Source: Caenispirillum bisanense
GTDB lineage: Bacteria; Pseudomonadota; Alphaproteobacteria; Rhodospirillales; Rhodospirillaceae
Assembly (NCBI RefSeq): GCF_900230255.1
Contig: NZ_OCNJ01000014.1
Coordinates: 31,061 to 95,060 of the forward strand
Length of the DNA: 64,000 nucleotides
Reading direction: 5' to 3'
The notes under the pieces were generated by a model. It made no database searches. It worked only from the letters and a program-made list of their open reading frames with translations, and was not told the DNA's origin. The stretch's first letter is position 1. Each line of letters begins with the position of its first letter. Shown here one piece after another: positions 29,564-38,176 of this stretch. The position numbers and the translations under genes were made by a program.

Positions 29564-30823
29564 TCACCCCGCCACAGCCGCCGGATCCAGTGACGCGAGG
29601 CGGTGGCGGAGGTAGTCGGCGACGGCCGGCGTGTCGGCCAGGTCCAGGGCCCGCAGCAGCGACGCCCGTGCCTCGTCCCGCCGGCCGAGGTCGACCAGCA
29701 GGGCGGCGCGGGCGCCGTGGAAGTGGAGGTAGTCGGCCAGCCGCTCGGCCAGCGGCTCGATGAGCGCCAGGGCGGCGGCGGGGCCGGAGACCTTGGCGAC
29801 CGCGACGGCGCGGTTGAGCGTCACCACCGGCGACGGCTGCACCCGTTCCATCAGGGCATAGAGCCGCTCGATGGCGCGCCAGTCGGTGTCAGCCGGGCGG
29901 GCGGCGCGGGCGTGTTCGGCGGCGACGGCGGCCTGCAGCAGGTAGGTGCCGGGCGCGCCGTCGGCGGTGCGTAGACCCTGCGTCACCAGGGCGATGCCCT
30001 CGGCGATCATGGCGCGGTCCCAGCGGGCGCGGTCCTGCGCCTCCAGCAGCACGAGGCCGCCGGCGCTGTCGGTGCGGGCGGCGGTGCGGGCGTGCTGCAG
30101 CAGCATGAGGGCGGTCAGCCCCGCCAGCTCGGCATCGTCGGGGAACAGGCCGATGAGCAGGCGGGCGAGCCGCAGCGCCTCGTCGCACAGCGACGCCTTC
30201 GCGGCGGCGGCGGCCGGGTCGGGGGCGGAATAGCCTTCGTTGAACAGCAGGTAGAGCATGCCCAGGACCGCCCCCAGGCGTTCCGCCCGCTCCGCGGGGG
30301 CGGGCGGGGCGAAGGGGACGCCGGCCTCGGCGATGCGGGCCTTGGCGCGGGTCAGGCGCTGTTCCATGGCGCGCTCGCCGACCAGGAAGGCGCGGGCGAT
30401 GCGGGCGGTGGAGACGCCGCAGACGACGCGCAGCGCCAGCGCGATCTGGTGCGCCGGCGGCAGGTCCGGGTGGCAGCAGACGAACAGCAGGCGCAGCACG
30501 TCGTCGGGGTAGCGCGCCGCGTCCATGGTCTCGGCGAGCCGTGCCTCGTGGTCGTCGAGGTCCGACAGCACCGCCTCGTCGGGCAGCGGCTGCTGCTTCT
30601 GCAGGCGGCGGGCGGCGTCGATGGCGGCGTTGCGCCCGGCGACGATGAGCCACGCCGCCGGGTCGGCCGGCAGGCCGCGCTCCGGCCAGGTCTTCAGGGC
30701 GCGCAGGCAGGCGGTCTGGAAGGCGTCCTCGGCGGCGTCGAGGTCGCGCAGGGCCCGCAGCAGGGCGCCCATGGCGCGCGGCCGCGCCTCCTCCAGCGCC
30801 GGGCCGACGGCGGTTTCCGTCAT
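29564..30823 (-). CDS. ECF42-family RNA polymerase sigma factor
   Basis: 419 residues. Sigma regions 2 and 4 are at ~15-85 (LRDLDAAEDAFQTACLRALKTWP) and ~105-165 (LPPAHQIALALRVVCGVSTARIARAFLV). A long helical C-terminal domain (~190-415, TPR-like in this family) follows, with the conserved LLFNEGY and LNRAVAVA segments. This extension is the mark of ECF42 sigma factors, whose partner is a DGPF/YCII protein; that gene lies directly upstream and overlaps by 4 nt. No anti-sigma factor is present. The ATG at 30823 fits the operon overlap. Confidence 0.92.
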   Translation of the reverse strand: MTETAVGPALEEARPRAMGALLRALRDLDAAEDAFQTACLRALKTWPERGLPADPAAWLIVAGRNAAIDAARRLQKQQPLPDEAVLSDLDDHEARLAETMDAARYPDDVLRLLFVCCHPDLPPAHQIALALRVVCGVSTARIARAFLVGERAMEQRLTRAKARIAEAGVPFAPPAPAERAERLGAVLGMLYLLFNEGYSAPDPAAAAAKASLCDEALRLARLLIGLFPDDAELAGLTALMLLQHARTAARTDSAGGLVLLEAQDRARWDRAMIAEGIALVTQGLRTADGAPGTYLLQAAVAAEHARAARPADTDWRAIERLYALMERVQPSPVVTLNRAVAVAKVSGPAAALALIEPLAERLADYLHFHGARAALLVDLGRRDEARASLLRALDLADTPAVADYLRHRLASLDPAAVAG

Positions 30824-31197
30824 GGGCCGGTGCCGCCGGGTTGCAGGAACAGCCGCAGCGGCCGCACCTCGTACTGCCCGGGCGAGGAACTGGCGCGGGC
30901 GAGGTCGCGGGCCGCTTCCACCGCCGCCGCCTCGTCCTCGGCGGTGATGATGTAGAAGCCGAGCAACTGCTCCTTGGTTTCCGCGAAGGGGCCGTCGGTG
31001 ACCGGCGCCTCCTTGCTCTTGCGGACGGAGCGGGCGGTGCCGGTGGAGTCCAGCCGCGCGGTCATGACCAGCCGGCCGGCGGCGATGAGCTTTTCGTGCA
31101 CGGTGTGCAGGCGCGCCAGGACGGCTGCGTCCTCGTCCGCCGTCCATCCGTCGACGATGCGTTCGTCGTCGTAGCACAGGATCGCATACTGCTGCAT
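30820..31197 (-). CDS. YCII/DGPF-family protein (ECF42 partner)
   Basis: 125 residues, a YCII-related single domain with the name-giving motif DGPFAETKEQLLGFYII and an N-terminal strand QYAILCYDDE. Function is unproven; such proteins are always close to ECF42 sigma genes and are probably their target or modulator. The ATG at 31197 has GAGGCGAG at a good distance; an in-frame ATG at 31224 adds nine poorly conserved residues. It is first in a two-gene operon with the sigma factor. Confidence 0.9.
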   Translation of the reverse strand: MQQYAILCYDDERIVDGWTADEDAAVLARLHTVHEKLIAAGRLVMTARLDSTGTARSVRKSKEAPVTDGPFAETKEQLLGFYIITAEDEAAAVEAARDLARASSSPGQYEVRPLRLFLQPGGTGP

Positions 31198-31420
31198 GAC
31201 TCGCCTCACGATGGTGCCGATCATGGAACTTTAGTCCCGCACGAAAAAAAATCCGAGATGCCTTGTCGGATAGTACCCCCGTCCTTCGTCTTCCAGTCGA
31301 GAGCGGAGACGAAGCGGGCGGGTGAGTTTTTCTCATGCGCGCATCAGGAACGCTCGTTTGTGCCGTCGCCCGCGCGCCCCCGATAGTCGGACCCCGCGCG
31401 CGGCCACCAGGGAGAGCGTC

Positions 31421-31840
31421 ATGCAGATCACCCCCTACCTGAACTTCCAGGGCGATTGCCGCGAGGCCTTCACCCTCTATGCCGAGCTGTTCGGCGGCCG
31501 CGTCGCCGAGGTGCTGACCTACGACCAGGCGCCGCCGGGCTCGGAGATGCCGGGCCTGCCGCCGGAGTGGGCGGGCAAGGTGATGCACGCGCAGCTCGTC
31601 GTCGGCGACCAGACGATCATGGCGTCCGATTGTCCGCCGGCCATGTACCGGGCGCCGCAGGGCACCTTCGTGCACCTGGAGTTCCCCGAGCCGGGCAAGG
31701 CGGAAGAGGTCTTTGCGCGGCTGGCGGAGGGGGGCATCATCGCCATGCCCATGGCCGAAACCTTCTGGGCCTACGCCTTCGGCATGGTGGTCGACCGCTT
31801 CGGCATGCCGTGGATGGTCAGCCGCGGCCGGCCCATGTGA
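31421..31840 (+). CDS. PhnB-like VOC-family protein
   Basis: 139 residues of the vicinal-oxygen-chelate / PhnB fold: ITPYLNFQGDCREAFTLYAELFGG at the start, VMHAQLVVGDQTIMASD in the middle, and the C-terminal FWAYAFGMVVDRFGMPWMV. Proteins of this subfamily are often encoded beside ECF42/DGPF genes; enzymatic role unknown. The ATG at 31421 has GGGAGAG upstream and removes 33 residues of low-quality extension. It is divergent from the DGPF-ECF42 operon and begins a run with a GST gene. Confidence 0.88.
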   Translation: MQITPYLNFQGDCREAFTLYAELFGGRVAEVLTYDQAPPGSEMPGLPPEWAGKVMHAQLVVGDQTIMASDCPPAMYRAPQGTFVHLEFPEPGKAEEVFARLAEGGIIAMPMAETFWAYAFGMVVDRFGMPWMVSRGRPM

Positions 31841-31859
31841 TCCCACAGGAGCGCCCGTA

Positions 31860-32501
31860 ATGACCGACGACGACCTCGTCTTCTACACCAACCCCTACTC
31901 GCGCGCCCGCGTCGTGCGCTGGATGCTGGAGGAGGTGGGACAGCCCTACCGCGCCGTGGTGCTGCCCTACGGCCCGCCCATGAAGACGCCCGAGTACCTG
32001 GCGATCAACCCCATGGGCAAGGTGCCGGCGCTGGTGCATCGCGGCATGGTGGTGACGGAAACCCCCGCCATCTGCGCCTACCTGGCCGACGCCTTCCCGC
32101 AGGCGGGGCTCGCCCCGGCGGCGGACAGCCCGCTGCGCGGCCCCTATTTCCGCTGGATGTTCTTCGCCGCCGGGCCGATGGAGCAGTCCATCAGCAACCG
32201 CTCCCTCGACCTGATCCCGCCCGAGGACAAGGCCCGCATGGTGGGATACGGCCCGCCGGGCGCCATGGAGCGGGCGGTGGCGACCGCCGTCGTCCCCGGC
32301 CCCTACATCCTCGGCGAGCAGTTTTCCGCCGCCGACGTGCTGGTCGGGTCCTACGTCGGCTGGGCGGCGCAGGCGGGGCTCATGGACAGCACGCCGGAGC
32401 TGGACGCCTATGCCGCCCGCGTGGAGCAGCGGCCGGCGGCGGTGCGGGCGCGGGAGATCGACGATGCCCTGCACGCCGAGATGAGCAAGGAGACGACATG
32501 A
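31860..32501 (+). CDS. Glutathione S-transferase family protein
   Basis: 213 residues. An N-terminal thioredoxin-like domain (~5-82; YTNPYSRARVVRWMLEEVG, then INPMGKVPALVHRG with the cis-Pro, and TETPAICAYLAD) and an all-helical C-terminal domain (~90-205, SAADVLVGSYVGW) are standard GST architecture. It probably conjugates or reduces small electrophiles with glutathione. AGGAG lies 8 nt before the ATG. It is 19 nt after the VOC gene and overlaps the next gene by 4 nt (ATGA), so the three are likely co-transcribed. Confidence 0.92.
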   Translation: MTDDDLVFYTNPYSRARVVRWMLEEVGQPYRAVVLPYGPPMKTPEYLAINPMGKVPALVHRGMVVTETPAICAYLADAFPQAGLAPAADSPLRGPYFRWMFFAAGPMEQSISNRSLDLIPPEDKARMVGYGPPGAMERAVATAVVPGPYILGEQFSAADVLVGSYVGWAAQAGLMDSTPELDAYAARVEQRPAAVRAREIDDALHAEMSKETT

Positions 32502-33304
32502 CGCGCCCCGACAGCGCCGGACGAAGTTTTCCCTACGAGATCGACGGCGCCCCCTTCGAGGGCTGGATCGTCGTGCCGCCGGCGACCGGGCCGGCGGTGC
32601 GGCGCCCCTGCGTGGTGCTGACCCACGCCTGGGACGGCCTCAACGACCCCATGCGGCAGAAGGCCGCGGCGGTGGCGGCGCTCGGCTATGTCGCCGTGTG
32701 CCTCGACCTCTACGGCCGCGGCGTGCGCGGCGATCCGGTCGGCGACAACACCCGCCTCATGGCGCCGCTGCTCGACGACCGCGGCCTGTTGCGCCGCCGC
32801 CTGCTGGCGGGCATCGAGGCTGTGCGCGGCCATCCGGCGGTGGACCCGGAGCGGCTGGCGGTGGTGGGCTGGTGCTTCGGCGGGCTCTGCGCGCTCGACG
32901 CCGCCCGCGCCGCCGCCCCCGGCCTGCGCGGGGCGGTGAGCATCCACGGGGTGCTGACCCCGCCGGCCCTCGGGCCGCAGGGGCGTATCGACGCATCGAT
33001 CCTGCTGCTGCACGGCTGGGAGGATCCGGTGGCGCCGCCGCAGGACGTGCTCACCATCACGCGCGAGCTGACCGACGCCCATGCCGACTGGCAGCTGCAG
33101 GCCTTCGGCCATGCCATGCACGCCTACACCTTCCCCGCCGCCGACCGGCCGGAGGCCGGGTTGCAGTACTGCCCGCTGGCGGCGGCACGGACGGAGGGCG
33201 CCCTGCGGCGCTTCCTGGCCGAAGTGCTGGAGGATCAGCCACCGGGCGGGGTCGCGTCGGAGCCGTCGCCGTCTTCATCCACCGAGCGGGCTGCCAGCGT
33301 GTGA
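32498..33304 (+). CDS. Dienelactone hydrolase family protein
   Basis: 268 residues, alpha/beta hydrolase. The nucleophile is Cys126 in GWCFGG, the DLH-type elbow; acid D176 (GWEDPVAPP) and a His in GHAMHAYTFP complete the triad. DLH enzymes open lactone rings, but many relatives act on other esters. It is translationally coupled to the GST gene. The last 70 bp overlap the convergent HxlR gene at 33235-33606; the low-complexity tail (SSSTERAASV) after ~245 may be dispensable. Confidence 0.9.
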   Translation: MTRPDSAGRSFPYEIDGAPFEGWIVVPPATGPAVRRPCVVLTHAWDGLNDPMRQKAAAVAALGYVAVCLDLYGRGVRGDPVGDNTRLMAPLLDDRGLLRRRLLAGIEAVRGHPAVDPERLAVVGWCFGGLCALDAARAAAPGLRGAVSIHGVLTPPALGPQGRIDASILLLHGWEDPVAPPQDVLTITRELTDAHADWQLQAFGHAMHAYTFPAADRPEAGLQYCPLAAARTEGALRRFLAEVLEDQPPGGVASEPSPSSSTERAASV

Positions 33305-33606
33305 CCGTAGCGGTTTCCCCAGTCCTCCATGGCGTCGAGGATGTGGCCGAGCGTCATGCCGCGCTCGGTGACGGCGTACTCCACCCACGGCGGCACCGTC
33401 TCGTGCACCGTACGCAGGACGATGCCGTCGTCCTCCAGCGCCCGCAGCTGCAGGGTGAGCATGCGCTGGGTGATCTGCGGCATCAGCCGGCGCAGCTCGT
33501 TGAAGCGGCGCGGACCGTCCTTGAGGTGGAACAGGATCGTCGGCTTCCACTTGCCGCCGATCACCTGGACCGTCGCGGCCACGCCGCACCACGGGGGTTC
33601 CTTCAT
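33235..33606 (-). CDS. HxlR-family transcriptional regulator
   Basis: 123 residues. The winged-helix HxlR core is complete: VIGGKWKPTILFHL, RRFNELRRLMPQITQRMLTLQLRALEDDGIV and VEYAVTERG. Cys7 in PPWCGVAA is a typical redox-sensing Cys of the family (as in QorR/HypR). It is divergent from the NmrA-like gene, the usual arrangement in which it represses the oxidoreductase. The 3' end overlaps the convergent hydrolase gene by 70 bp, so its acidic C-terminal tail (DEDGDGSDATPPGG) comes from shared DNA. Confidence 0.92.
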   Translation of the reverse strand: MKEPPWCGVAATVQVIGGKWKPTILFHLKDGPRRFNELRRLMPQITQRMLTLQLRALEDDGIVLRTVHETVPPWVEYAVTERGMTLGHILDAMEDWGNRYGHTLAARSVDEDGDGSDATPPGG

Positions 33607-33639
33607 GCGCCTCTCCCGTCCTGATCCTGGGGGAGGGGC

Positions 33640-33660
33640 AGTATAAAATATGTGCGTACT
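33640..33660. promoter_or_regulatory. Candidate HxlR operator
   Basis: AGTAT-N11-GTACT in a short AT-rich patch (GTATAAAATATG) of the 113-bp gap between the HxlR and NmrA-like genes. Spaced AGTA/TACT half-sites fit HxlR-type operators, but the repeat is short and imperfect. Confidence 0.35.
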
Positions 33661-33719
33661 TACGCCAACAGAACTGCGCTGCTAGAGCTGGAGGATCACC
33701 GTTGAGAGGAGGACCCGCC

Positions 33720-34607
33720 ATGTTCGCCATCATGGGAGCCACCGGCCAGACCGGCCGTGCCGCCGTCGCCCACCTGCGCCGCAGCGGCCAGCCGGTGCGC
33801 GCCATCAGCCGCGATGCCCGCCGCGCCGCCGCCCTGTTCGGGCCGGAGGTGGACATCGCCGCCGCCGACCCGACCGACCCCGCCGCGCTCGCCGCCGCCT
33901 TCTCGGGCGCCTGGGGCGTGTATGCCATGCTGCCGCCGCTGCCCGGTTCCGACGACGTGGTGGGCGACTGCGCCGCCATGGCGCGGGCGGTGGCGGAGGC
34001 GGTGCGCCGCTCCGGCGTGCGGCGGGTGGTCGCCCTGTCGTCGGGCGGGGCGCACCTGCCGGCCGGCAGCGGTGTCGTGCGCACCCTGCACGACTTCGAG
34101 GCCGCCCTGCGCCACACCGACGCCGACGTCGCCTTCCTGCGCGCCGCCGACTTCCTCGACAACTGGGCGCCCATGGTGGCCGCCGCGCCGGCCTCGGGCG
34201 TGCTGCCGAGCGCCCGCATGCCGCTCGACGCTCCCATGGAGACTGTGTCGGCCGAGGACGTCGGACGCACCGCGGCGGAGCTGCTGGTGGAGGACTGGCG
34301 CGGCATGCGCATCGTCGACCTGCTCGGTCCGCAGGAGGTGACGCCGCAGGACGTCGCCGCCGCCGTGGCCGTGCTGTCCGGGCGCCCGGTGCGGGCGGTG
34401 CCGCTGCCGCCGGACTCCCTGGTGCCGGCGCTGCTGGAGGCCGGCGCGGGGTCCGATTACCCCCGCCTGCTGGCGCAGCTCTACGACGGGCTCAACGACG
34501 GCCGGGTCGGCTTCGACGCCGCCGCCGACGAACGGCGGCGCGGCACCGTCACCCTGCTCCAGGCGGTGCGCCGCATGCTGCAGCCGGCACCGGCGGGGGT
34601 CACATGA
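33720..34607 (+). CDS. NmrA-like NAD(P)-binding protein
   Basis: 295 residues. The Rossmann motif GATGQTG is at residues 6-12 (MFAIMGATGQTGRAAV), followed by NmrA-type features (VVALSSGGAH, FLRAADFLDNW). Family members are atypical short-chain dehydrogenases acting as quinone reductases (QorB-like) or NADP sensors. GAGGAGG 8 nt upstream decides the ATG at 33720 over one at 33702. It is divergent from the HxlR gene, probably its repressor, and overlaps the convergent MocR gene by 8 nt. Confidence 0.9.
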   Translation: MFAIMGATGQTGRAAVAHLRRSGQPVRAISRDARRAAALFGPEVDIAAADPTDPAALAAAFSGAWGVYAMLPPLPGSDDVVGDCAAMARAVAEAVRRSGVRRVVALSSGGAHLPAGSGVVRTLHDFEAALRHTDADVAFLRAADFLDNWAPMVAAAPASGVLPSARMPLDAPMETVSAEDVGRTAAELLVEDWRGMRIVDLLGPQEVTPQDVAAAVAVLSGRPVRAVPLPPDSLVPALLEAGAGSDYPRLLAQLYDGLNDGRVGFDAAADERRRGTVTLLQAVRRMLQPAPAGVT

Positions 34608-35955
34608 GGGCGGGCTCGCGGGCGCTCGCGGCCTCGGCCACCGCCTCCAGCGCCTGCGCCAGCGCCGCCTGCGTCGGCACGCTGCCGAGGCACAGGCGCA
34701 CGCCGGCGATCATCTCCGGCGCGAGCACGGTGGCGCCCGGCGGCGTCACCCGCACGCCCCGTTCCAGGCTGCGGCGGGTGAGGCGCTCGGCCGCTTCCAT
34801 GTCGGGCAGGTCGAGCCACACATGCAGGCTGAGCGGATGATCGGCCGGCACGAACCGCGGCAGCAGGCGATGGGCCAGCGCGAGCCGCTCCGCCGTCTCG
34901 CGCCGCAGCAGGGCCGTCAGGTCGCCGGCGGTGCCGTCGGCCATGAGCTGTTCCAGCACCGCGCCGGCCAGCACCGGCCCGGTGAGGGTGGTGGAGGCGA
35001 CCACGTGCTCGACCCGCGGCATCACCGCCGCCGGCACCCGCAGGAACCCGAGCCGCAGCGCCGGGCCGATCACCTTGGACAGGCCGCCGACCCACAGCAC
35101 CCGCTCCGGCGCCAGGGCCGCCAGGGGCGGCAGGGCGCGGTCGGTGAGGGGGGCGTAGACGTCGTCCTCGACGATCCACAGGTCGTGGCGGCGGCACAGG
35201 GCGACGATCTCCTGCCGGCGCGCCAGTCCCATGACCCGGCCGGTCGGCACCTGCGGTCCTGGCGTCAGGTAGAGCAGCCGCGCGCCGGTGCGGCGGATGG
35301 CTTCCGCGAGGCCGTCGGGCGTCACGCCCTCGTGGTCCATGGGCACGGCCGAAAGCCGCAGGCGGGCGTGGCCGGCGATGTTGAACATGCAGCCGTAGAC
35401 GGCGCTTTCCGCCAGCAGCACGTCGTCGGGGCGGGCGAGGGCGGCGAGCGCCAGCGACAGGGCATGCTGCGCCCCGTGGCACAGCAGGACGTCCTCGGCA
35501 CGGGTGTCGAGCCGGTGGTCGGTGATCCACTCGGCGGCGGCGCGGCGGTGGCCGGGCCAGCCGGCGGGCAGGGGGTAGGACGCCAAGCCGCCGGCCGCGA
35601 TGCCCTCCGCCGCCGCCGCCATGGCCGCCGCCACCTGACGAGCGGCGAGGCCGGGCGGGGCATAGTTGAGCGACAGGTCGATGGGCCCCTCGGGCGCCGC
35701 CGGCGCCGCGGCCACGTACATGCCGCTGCCACGCCGGCCGCTCACAAGGCCGCGGCGCTGCAGCAGGGCATAGGCGCGCGTCACCGTCCCGACCGCGACG
35801 CCGATGTCGGCGGCGAGGTCGCGGTGGGCCGGCAGCCGCTCGCCCGCGGCCAATCGCCCGGCCGTGATGTCGGCGGCGATGGCCTGCGCAAGGCGGTCGG
35901 CCAGCGGCGCGTCACCCTCGGGGACGAAGGGGCGCCAGGACGCTTTCGGACGCAT
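34600..35955 (-). CDS. MocR-type regulator (GntR helix-turn-helix fused to aminotransferase domain)
   Basis: 451 residues. The GntR winged helix spans ~15-80 (DRLAQAIAADITAGRLAAGERLPAHRDLA). A fold-type I aminotransferase-like domain spans ~95-450, with the PLP lysine at K294 (VGGLSKVIGPALRLGFL). MocR proteins use PLP or amino-compound binding to control neighbouring genes. The ATG at 35955 follows GGAGG; an ATG at 36024 would add 23 poor residues. A 20-bp-period direct repeat lies just upstream (35967-35998). The target is unknown: no PLP-biosynthesis or amine gene is adjacent, and the divergent neighbour is a LysR regulator. Confidence 0.93.
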   Translation of the reverse strand: MRPKASWRPFVPEGDAPLADRLAQAIAADITAGRLAAGERLPAHRDLAADIGVAVGTVTRAYALLQRRGLVSGRRGSGMYVAAAPAAPEGPIDLSLNYAPPGLAARQVAAAMAAAAEGIAAGGLASYPLPAGWPGHRRAAAEWITDHRLDTRAEDVLLCHGAQHALSLALAALARPDDVLLAESAVYGCMFNIAGHARLRLSAVPMDHEGVTPDGLAEAIRRTGARLLYLTPGPQVPTGRVMGLARRQEIVALCRRHDLWIVEDDVYAPLTDRALPPLAALAPERVLWVGGLSKVIGPALRLGFLRVPAAVMPRVEHVVASTTLTGPVLAGAVLEQLMADGTAGDLTALLRRETAERLALAHRLLPRFVPADHPLSLHVWLDLPDMEAAERLTRRSLERGVRVTPPGATVLAPEMIAGVRLCLGSVPTQAALAQALEAVAEAASAREPALM

Positions 35956-35966
35956 GCAGCCTCCAT

Positions 35967-35998
35967 GTGTACCGGGACACTTACAAGTGTATCGAGAC
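35967..35998. promoter_or_regulatory. Direct-repeat operator candidate for the MocR regulator
   Basis: Two copies of GTGTAYCGRGAC (35967-35978 GTGTACCGGGAC; 35987-35998 GTGTATCGAGAC), start-to-start distance 20 bp, i.e. same face of the helix. MocR/PdxR regulators bind such spaced direct repeats. A 14-bp perfect palindrome ACACTTACAAGTGT is nested between them. Confidence 0.65.
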
Positions 35999-36110
35999 TC
36001 AAATGTGATTGACGAGCGACGCAAGACCCAGTCAGCCTGTCGGTAATATCACGATCCGACCGAAGTGTCTCCCTCCCCCGCGTGTGACGACTGAACCGGA
36101 CGACCCGCCC

Positions 36111-37007
36111 ATGGCCTACCGACTTCCGCCGCTCAACTCGCTCCGCCTGTTCGAGGCGGCCGGCCGCCACCTGAGCTTCAAGCAGGCCGCGGAGGAGCTT
36201 TGCGTCACGCCGAGCGCCGTCAGCCACGGCATCCAGACCCTGGAGGACTGGCTGGGCGTGGCGCTGTTCGTGCGCGGCAACCGCTCCATCAGCCTCACCG
36301 CCGCCGGCCGCGCCTACCTGCCGCAGGTGCGCGAGGCGCTGAGCCGCCTCGCCAGCGCCAGCGAGAGCGTGCCGGGCCGCCGCACGGCGCGGGGCGGGCG
36401 GCTGCACGTCAGTGTCGCCACCAGCTTCGGCCTGCGCTGGCTGATCCCGCGGCTGCCGCGCTTCAACGCCCGCCATCCCGACATCGAGGTGATGCTCGAC
36501 ACCTCCCGCGGCGCCGCCGAACTGCCGGGCGACGGCATCGACCTCGCCATCCGGCGCGGCACCGGCGAATGGCGGCGCATAGATGCGGTGTGCCTGGCGG
36601 TGGAGGATCTGGTGCCCGTCTGCGCCCCCGACGTGGCGCGGCGCATTCACGACGCCGGCGACCTGGCGCGCACGTCGCTGCTGCACGTGGTGGGGCTGGA
36701 CGAGGACTGGGACGCCTGGGCGGCGCTGGCCGGGCTCGACGGGCTCGATACGGCGCGCGGTCAGCGCTTCGACACCATCCACATGGCGCTGGAGGCGGCG
36801 GCGCAGGGGCTGGGGGTTGCCGTCGGGCGGCTGCCGCTGGTGTCGGCCGACATCGCGGCGGGGCGGCTGGTGCCGGTGCTCGGTCCGCCGCGGCCGGGGC
36901 GGGCGGGCTACTGGCTGCTCGCCGATCCGCTGGCGCTGACGCGGCCGCATGTGGCCGCCTTCCGCCGGTGGATCATCGGCGAACTGGCGGCGCAGCGGGC
37001 GGCCTGA
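36111..37007 (+). CDS. LysR-family regulator, GcvA-like
   Basis: 298 residues. The N-terminal helix-turn-helix (LPPLNSLRLFEAAGRHLSFKQAAEELCVTPSAVSHGIQTLEDWLGV) is of the GcvA/AmpR branch. The effector domain follows (~90-295, SFGLRWLIPRLPRFNARHPDIEVML). The ATG at 36111 starts at the conserved MxxRLPPLNSLR. It is divergent from the MocR gene and convergent with the 2Fe-2S reductase gene. Target and effector are not evident from context. Confidence 0.9.
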   Translation: MAYRLPPLNSLRLFEAAGRHLSFKQAAEELCVTPSAVSHGIQTLEDWLGVALFVRGNRSISLTAAGRAYLPQVREALSRLASASESVPGRRTARGGRLHVSVATSFGLRWLIPRLPRFNARHPDIEVMLDTSRGAAELPGDGIDLAIRRGTGEWRRIDAVCLAVEDLVPVCAPDVARRIHDAGDLARTSLLHVVGLDEDWDAWAALAGLDGLDTARGQRFDTIHMALEAAAQGLGVAVGRLPLVSADIAAGRLVPVLGPPRPGRAGYWLLADPLALTRPHVAAFRRWIIGELAAQRAA

Positions 37008-37038
37008 AAGGCACCACCCGCCGGCCGCCGGCGCAGGG

Positions 37039-38091
37039 TCAGGAGGCGATGAGCCGTTCCTGGTTCGGCGTCTCGGGAATGACCTGGGAATAGAACCCCT
37101 CGGTGTGCAGCCGGTCTTCCGGCAGGCCGAGGGCGCGCACCGCCGCCGTGCAATCCTCAACGAAGCCGGGGCTGCCGGCGATGTAGACGCTGTGGCGCGA
37201 CAGATCCGGGTAGAGCGTCGGCAGCAGCGCCGGGATGCGCCCCGACAGGCCGCCGGGGTTGGGCTCACCGGTCAGCGTGTACTTGAAGTCGAAATTGCGG
37301 AAGCGCGCCTTCAGGTAGGCGAACAGGCCTTCCTCGTAGACGTCGGCGCGGGTGCGGGCGGAAAACAGGATGGTCGCCGGCTGGCGGAAGCCGCCGCGCA
37401 GGAAGGCCGCCGAGGCGAGCGAGGTGATGGGCGCGAGGCCCGAGCCAGACGCCAGGCACAGCACCGGCGTATCGGCGGCGGGATCGCCGATGAAGGTGCC
37501 GTAGGGGCCGTTGATGGCGACCGTCTGGCCGGCCTTCAGCTCGTCGTGGATCCACATGCTGGTGGCGCCGCCTTCGACGCGCGTCACCTGCAGCACGATC
37601 TCGTTCTCGCGGTTGGGAATGCCGGCGATGGAATAGCAGCGTTCCGGCCGGCCGCGGCTCTTGTCGCCGAGGGTGACGTACTGCCCCGGCCAGTAGCGCA
37701 GGGGCTCGCCCAGCGGTCGCAGGCGCAGCTCGACGATGGAGGGGGTGCGGGCGATCTTGTCAGTCACCACGCAATAGACGTTCTCGCGCGGCGGGAACAG
37801 CTTGGGCTGGCCGTCGGCGGTGCCGAACTCGATCTCCAGCACGTCGCTGATGGGCTTGGCCATGCACATGAGGCCGTAGCCGGCGGCGCGATCCTCCTCG
37901 CCCAGCGCCATGTCCATGACGAGACCCTGGTCGAAGGTGCCCGACAGCACCTTGCAGCGGCATTCGCCGCAGGCCCCGGCGCGGCAGTTGTTGGGCAGGG
38001 CATAGCCGTGGCGTTCCAGGGTGGCGAGGACGGTGTCGCCCTCGTCGACGGCGAGGTCCTTGCCCGACGGCTGGAGGCGGATGATCTTCAT
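37039..38091 (-). CDS. 2Fe-2S ferredoxin:NAD(P)H oxidoreductase
   Basis: 350 residues. A plant-type ferredoxin domain (~1-90) holds cluster ligands C36, C41, C44 and C76 (NNCRAGACGEC, GLMCMA). An FAD domain (~105-205; RCYSIAGIP for flavin) and an NAD(P)H domain (~210-340; LASGSGLAPITSL, YIAGSPGFVEDC) follow. The layout is that of reductase components of bacterial oxygenases (as in benzoate or phenol/methane monooxygenase systems). It is 85 bp downstream of the diiron oxygenase gene on the same strand, so it very probably supplies its electrons. Confidence 0.92.
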   Translation of the reverse strand: MKIIRLQPSGKDLAVDEGDTVLATLERHGYALPNNCRAGACGECRCKVLSGTFDQGLVMDMALGEEDRAAGYGLMCMAKPISDVLEIEFGTADGQPKLFPPRENVYCVVTDKIARTPSIVELRLRPLGEPLRYWPGQYVTLGDKSRGRPERCYSIAGIPNRENEIVLQVTRVEGGATSMWIHDELKAGQTVAINGPYGTFIGDPAADTPVLCLASGSGLAPITSLASAAFLRGGFRQPATILFSARTRADVYEEGLFAYLKARFRNFDFKYTLTGEPNPGGLSGRIPALLPTLYPDLSRHSVYIAGSPGFVEDCTAAVRALGLPEDRLHTEGFYSQVIPETPNQERLIAS

Positions 38092-38176
38092 GGCAACATC
38101 TCTCGATACGGCCGGCGGAGGCGCCGCGCAGGGGCACCTCCGCCGGTGTCGTTGTCGTTGACCTGGCGCGGCGCGA

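Noticed and set aside
28883..29615. Several plus- and minus-strand open frames with repeated protein segments
   Set aside because: The repetition comes from the tandem palindromic DNA array; no ribosome sites or families support them.
31198..31420. ECF42-type promoter before the DGPF gene
   Set aside because: No TGTCGA-type -35 with a correctly spaced -10 was found on the minus strand; a TGTCGG...CGTC on the plus strand has a spacer that is too short.
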